64,000 nucleotides of DNA from positions 19,383,748 to 19,447,747 of the forward strand of contig NC_030853.1 in NCBI RefSeq assembly GCF_000208745.1. Direction: 5' to 3'. This document shows positions 59,579 through 64,000 of this stretch, one piece after another. The notes below the pieces were generated by a model that worked only from the letters and a program-made list of their open reading frames with translations, was not told the origin of the DNA and made no database searches. Every line of letters starts with the position of its first letter. Positions within the stretch are counted from its first letter, which is position 1. A program made the position numbers and the translations under genes. The DNA comes from Theobroma cacao. Its lineage: Eukaryota > Streptophyta > Magnoliopsida > Malvales > Malvaceae.

Positions 59579-60806
59579 TTATGGAACAAGGGTTTTGAAT
59601 TGGATGTGTTGTCTGATAAAATGACAGTCTATTTTGATATGCTTGATACATTCATGAAAAACTGGATTTGCAGCAATGTGAAGTGTAACTTGATTGTCAC
59701 AAAATAATGAAGCTAGTGATGGGTGTGAAATTCGAAGGTCAGCTAATAATTTAAGAAGCCATACAATCTCACTTACTGTCGTGGCCATGGCCCTATACTC
59801 TGCTTCTGCGAAAGAACAAGAAACAACTAACTGTTTCTTAGATCGCCATGAGATAAGAGATGAACCAAGAAAGATGATGTATCCAGTGGTTGACCTATGT
59901 GTTGTTGGATAACTTGCCCAATCTGCATCACAGTAAACTTTGAGAGTCAACTGACTATTAGCAAGAAGCAACAAACCCTGGCCTAGGGACCCTGTCATAT
60001 ATCTAAGAACACGTAGAGCTGCATCGAAATGAAGCTAACGTGGGCAATGCATAAATTGACTTAGTACATGAATGAGAAAACTAATATCAGGTCTTATGAT
60101 AGTGAGATATAATAACCTTCCAATTAACCTTCTGTGCTACCCTGGATCTGAACAAAAGTGGTCCTTCATTAGGATGGAGCTTGACCTGTTGGTCCATAGG
60201 TGACGAAACAAGCTTGCAACCAATGAGGCCGTTATTTGCCAATATATCAAGCACATATTTCCGTTGGCTCAAGACAATGCTGGATGGATAACATGCCACC
60301 TCGATGCCCAAAAAATATTTCAGCTTGCTCAAATCTTTAATACAAAATTCACGATCCAAGTGAGCCTTTAGTTTGAAATCTTAAATGCATCAGTCCCTGT
60401 TACTATAATGTCATCAACGTAGATTAATACTGCAACAAATGACTCATTGGCAGAGTATGTGAATAGAGAATGATTGGCATACGATTGAATAAATCCAATG
60501 GCTAGTAAGGAATTAGTAAACTTTTGATACCAATTTCGCGATGCTTGACAAAGTCCATATAGAGATTTCTTAAGTCGATAGACACACTACTCCTTATTTC
60601 TAGCAAGGCCTTGAGGTATTTTCATGTAGACTTCTACTTCTAATTCCCCATGTAAAAAGGCTTTGTTGATGTCCAGTTGGTATAACTCCCAATGGCGTAC
60701 AGCAGTGATAGCTAAAAGACAGCGTACTATGACCAATTTTGCAACCGAAGCAAAGGTCTCATGGAAATCCACCCCTTCAATTTATGTGTAACCCTTGGCG
60801 AATAAA
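59579..60806 (-). pseudogene. Copia reverse transcriptase and RNase H
   Basis: Minus strand. The RT begins within A-K-G-Y-T-x-I-E-G-V-D-F-H-E-T-F-A (about 60800) and contains Q-L-D-I-N-K-A-F-L-H-G, Y-G-L-x-Q-A-S-R-N-W-Y and the catalytic Y-V-D-D at 60422-60411. RNase H follows with C-D-A-D-W-A-S and S-K-K-Q then A-E-A-E-Y-R-A (frame 59998-59579). Stops and frame changes occur near 60360 and 60040-60100. Template for cDNA synthesis would have been the element's own RNA; now inactive. Confidence 0.85.
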
Positions 60807-60900
60807 GGATATTAAAGAATCATGACAGATATCGTAATGAAGGATAATGGGGATTATAACAGATATGTTGGGGATCATGACAAATATGCTGGAGTGGGTA
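60807..60900 (+). repeat. Inverted LTR-start fragment inside the Copia pol gene
   Basis: TAAAGGATATTAAAGAATC with the following GATCATGACA words matches the start of the LTR at 59459 but in the opposite orientation. It abuts RT coding sequence directly and occupies the place where the integrase tail and RT start should be. Confidence 0.65.
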
Positions 60901-60905
60901 CACAT

Positions 60906-62265
60906 TGTTGTTGATTTCTCAAGCAAGTGCACATATCGTTAACAAGTAATAGAGTAATGAAGTAGAGTATCGTTCCCACAAAGAATTGTTTAATTCCTAC
61001 TATTAACTACTAAAATTATAACACCTTAATTTTATCCAAATAATTAAAATAAAAAAAAACTAAAACTAATAAATTGAAACCAAAATTAAATAGTAAATAA
61101 AAGTCACTTAACTACGGATCTAAGATTATACTATCCCTCAATACTTCATCTGATTGTTGTCTCTCTCTCTTAACTCAGTTTAATGGATTAAGTTGTTAAC
61201 CTAGAATCCTAAATTATTTACAAGTCTCTGTCGAGTTTCCCATAAAAATACCTCTCCCAATTAATTTACTATTTTTTTTAAAAGCCCCAATTAATTTATT
61301 ATATGTCTATGCAAATTAAATTGAAGAAAGATTCATTAAGTTTGTGCTCTAATCCTAACTACGTATGACTTATAGGTGTATGTCCACCCTAGATGCAAAT
61401 CAAATCACCTAATCAACTAAATGCATTCAATCATACGCTATTCTATTCAAGGTCTACCTAAATCTCCTTCGTTAAGGTTTAACCTAGGTTTCCTATTCAA
61501 TCTAATTGGTGATCAGGCAATTAGAACATTGAGAATATAATAAAATAAACGACTTAAATCCATCAAACATAAACAAAAGAGAGATAAATAAATCAGACTA
61601 CATATTGAGTTCAATCATAATCTTAGATAAATAATTTAATTCCTCATCAAGTCACATGTTATCATCAAAATAAGTTTAAACATTGAAAACAAAACTAAGA
61701 AAAATAAAGAATACAGAAACTCTAAGAGTAAAACTCTTGATCTCCAATTTTTTTTGAATCCTTCAAATTCTTCTCAACTTTAATGACTCTGTGGCTTGAC
61801 TCTCAGCTGTCAAACTGGTGTTTCATTCTCTCTCTTTTAAAAGTCTTTCAAAAGATTATTTTTATAGACTTTGAAGTTAGGCTAAGTTGGGTGAAGAAAA
61901 AAGTCAATTTCAATCAGGATTTCCTCATCAGACTATGTGGGTCACAGCCTTTTCCAATTGATTAACAGAAATCGTAATAACTCTAAGACTACTACAGTAT
62001 ATTAACTTCGACAAGAATTTTTACCATATTCCAAGCCGAACTAGGTAAAGTGGTAAACATGAAAGTTGTACAGTTTTTCTTATCTTTTTTATGGACCAAG
62101 AATCTCTTCATTTGGAACTCTATAGAGAAAGTTATGGCTAAAATACCGAATTAACTAATTTAAAATAATTAAGTAAAATCTACTAATTTTTAAGCATTAC
62201 TACAAGAACTAAACTAAATTACTATTAAAATTAAGCTCAAATAACTCTATATCATAAAGTTATCA
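60906..62265. mobile_element. Solo LTR (family L2), TSD CACAT
   Basis: TGTTGTTGATTTCTC to AAGTTATCA with CACAT before (60901-60905) and after (62266-62270). It aligns with 16559-18064. It lies inside the Copia element, so it is younger than that insertion. No coding region. Confidence 0.85.
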
Positions 62266-62270
62266 CACAT

Positions 62271-62857
62271 TCACTCCAAAAGGTGATAAAAAGGTTGGCT
62301 TGAAATCGAAGTGCTCATGTTACTTCTAAGAGGTGTTGATATTTGCGTTCCACCACACCATTTTGCTGAGGTGTGTCTGTGCAACTAGTTTGTCTTTCCA
62401 TGCCATGCTCAAACTAATGATCCACCAAATCTTCATGCTTAAATTCCAAACCGTTGTCTATTCGCAATATCTTGATTTGTGTATTGAATTGTGTCATGAC
62501 CCACTAGAAGAAATAAAGCAAGAGATTTCTAGTTTTTGATTTTTGCTTCATAAGAAAAACCCATGTTGCTCGGCTATAATCATCAACAATAGTGAGAAAA
62601 TAATGTGCTCCTGAAAAGGATGCAGTGTGATAAGGCCCCCAAAAATCCCAATGGATTAAATCAAAGGCATGTAAACTTTTATTTCTACAAATTGGGAAAG
62701 GCAATCTAGTTTGTTTCGCTCTACAACAAGCATTGCAAAGAAAATTGTCCTTTCCAATGCAGGTGACAAATAAATTTGGAACTATTGAAAGATTATCCAA
62801 AGGAATGTGCCCCAATCGATGGTGCCACGGCAAAGCATTATCGTTGCCTTTAGCCAA
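62271..62857 (-). pseudogene. Copia pre-integrase and integrase
   Basis: Minus strand. The zinc-binding H-H-C-C region is seen as W-H-H-R-L-G-H and C-N-A-C-C (frame 62857-62504), then the first acidic residue in I-H-W-D-F-W-G-P and the second near V-D-D-Y-S-R-A-T-W-V. The Glu block P-Q-Q-N-G-V-V-E-R-K lies at about 62370 in another frame. A stop follows in E-V-T-stop-A-L-R-F-Q-A. The tail is lost. Confidence 0.8.
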
Positions 62858-62989
62858 AAAAACCTTGCCTACCTCATTGGCTCCAAGTAGTATAATCCAT
62901 TTCGCACTTTACCCAGTCCAATCGGCTTCCTCAAGAGTAAGTCCTGTATCACACAAAAATCAGGTCCAAAAATGAGTAAACAGTTCAAG

Positions 62990-63277
62990 TCACGAGTTAT
63001 TTTTGTTCACAGATAGCAAATTAAAATGAAAATTAGGCACGCCAAGAACTTTATCCATGGTTAAATTGGGCCCAAGATTCACTTGGCCCACAACATGTAC
63101 TAGCACAGTATCACCATTTGGAATTTGGACAAGTGGGATATTAGAACTTTTAACCATGTTGAACAAACTGTCAATTTGATGAGTGATATGATCTATGGCC
63201 CCAGTATCAATTATCCACAAGTTGTTCTTGCAAGATGATTTACTAGAAAATTTTGTAGTATGGACATTTGAGGCCAT
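62990..63277 (-). pseudogene. Copia aspartic protease
   Basis: A 95-codon frame on the minus strand with N-L-W-I-I-D-T-G-A-I-D-H-I-T, the active-site block of Copia proteases, then V-L-G-V-P-N-F-H-F-N-L-L-S-V. The upstream and downstream joins to gag and integrase need frame changes. Confidence 0.75.
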
Positions 63278-63598
63278 GTTGATTGTTGGTCCACTATTAA
63301 AGTTGGACTCATTTGTCTACTGGCCCATTAGATCCATCAATTACTAGGTATTGGGCCTACGTAAGCCTAGGCACAGATGAATAAGGTTCGTGACCCATGT
63401 CCGTTTCTCCCTCAACTGCAAATGCATGAGTCTACTTCACAACCACCATCGTTGGCATTTTTGTCTGATCTTCCTTGGGTTTCTGTCTCCGCTGCCAATC
63501 CGGTGGGTAGCCCACAATCTCATGGAAGAATCACGAGTATGCCCGATTTCGTCATAATGAATGCAATGGGGACGATTTCCTGCCCCTCTACAATGGTC

Positions 63599-63997
63599 TC
63601 ACCAATCACCTATCTTTTGCCCACTACCATGCCTTGCACCTTCAATTGTCTGATTTCTCGCCGTCAAAGCAACTTTTTCGAGCACCGTGGGTAGTGATGC
63701 AGCCATTGCCAACTGCTTCTCTTCTTGTGCCGCTATCACATAAGCCCATCCAATAGTCGACAAGGGCTCCAAGCTGAGAATTTGGGAACACACGGTTTTG
63801 TAGCTTTCATCCAATCCCATCAAAAAGTTAAATACCTTTTCTTCCTCACGCATCTCTTGCATTTGTCTCAAGACACCACAAATGCACTTTCCACAAGTGT
63901 AAACCGGTAAGGGTAGAAAGCTTTGTGCTTTATTCCATAAAGCTTTCAATTTTCCATAATAAGTAGAGATTGGGACCTTCTCTTGTTGCAAAAGCAT
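63599..63997 (-). pseudogene. Copia gag fragment
   Basis: A 132-codon minus-strand frame with V-S-T-Y-Y-G-K-L-K-A-L-W and F-L-M-G-L-D-E-S-Y, typical of plant Copia gag (UBN2-like). The start lies beyond or near the window end; the nucleocapsid knuckle was not seen because of frame breaks before 63599. Confidence 0.75.
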
Positions 63998-64000
63998 AAT

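Larger units (their letters stand above)
59460..64000 (-). mobile_element. Ty1/Copia retrotransposon, decayed, cut by window end
   Basis: Minus strand, read from 64000 down: gag, protease, integrase, reverse transcriptase, RNase H, polypurine tract, LTR, the Copia order. The 5' LTR lies beyond the window. The coding region is broken by stops, by a solo LTR (60906-62265) and by loss of the integrase tail and start of RT. Confidence 0.85.

Overview
Plant nuclear DNA. The window is AT-rich, with sparse split genes, GT-AG introns and nested Copia, MULE, LINE, Helitron and solo-LTR insertions. The intact genes are microsomal cytochrome P450s with CYP81-type signatures (single phase-0 intron just before the I-helix block AGTDTS), so a eudicot is the likely source. 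I cannot name the species from the sequence alone.

CYP81 cluster. Two subtypes alternate. Type A: gene A1 (1968-7884, +), gene A2 (41161-43968, -) and a 5' stub A0 (1437-1579). Type B: gene B2 (53025-54722, +) and pseudogene B1, which lies in two pieces (36780-38806, + and 48208-48667, -). The two B1 pieces end at the same target dinucleotide, each against a Helitron end. The 3' flank of A2 is split the same way (40817-41160 and 50771-51430). The simplest reading is an inversion between two oppositely oriented Helitron copies (38807-40816 and 48668-50770). Before it, all P450 genes pointed the same way in the order A0-A1-B1-A2-B2-(promoter of an A3). A solo LTR with shared flanks lies between B and A in both blocks (45279-46953 and 56518-58249), so it predates the block duplication.

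Region by region: 1-548 end of a TGTCACGAC-type LTR; 1437-1579 A0 stub; 1968-7884 A1 with an L1-like LINE in its intron (about 3905-6790); 8918-36660 a TE block of about 27.7 kb with no counterpart between A2 and B2. That block contains four solo or partial LTRs, a 0.6-kb tandem array, a decayed DUF1985/Ulp1-like gene, two decayed plant-transposon-protein genes, a decayed MuDR-type transposase and many blocks of a dispersed GCGTGACT motif. 36780-51430 holds the inverted P450 segment; 51581-53016 an insertion carrying a minisatellite directly in front of B2; 53025-54722 B2; 55615-56108 a hAT-like MITE; 56518-58249 a solo LTR; 58800-59146 a duplicated type-A promoter; 59147-64000 a Ty1/Copia element on the minus strand, itself split by a solo LTR (60906-62265) and running off the window.

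A1, A2 and B2 have complete frames and P450 motifs and are probably functional monooxygenases acting with the ER cytochrome P450 reductase. Substrate cannot be read from sequence. No tRNA, rRNA or CRISPR was seen. All alignments were done by eye, and positions of repeat edges may be off by a few bases unless a target-site duplication is quoted.
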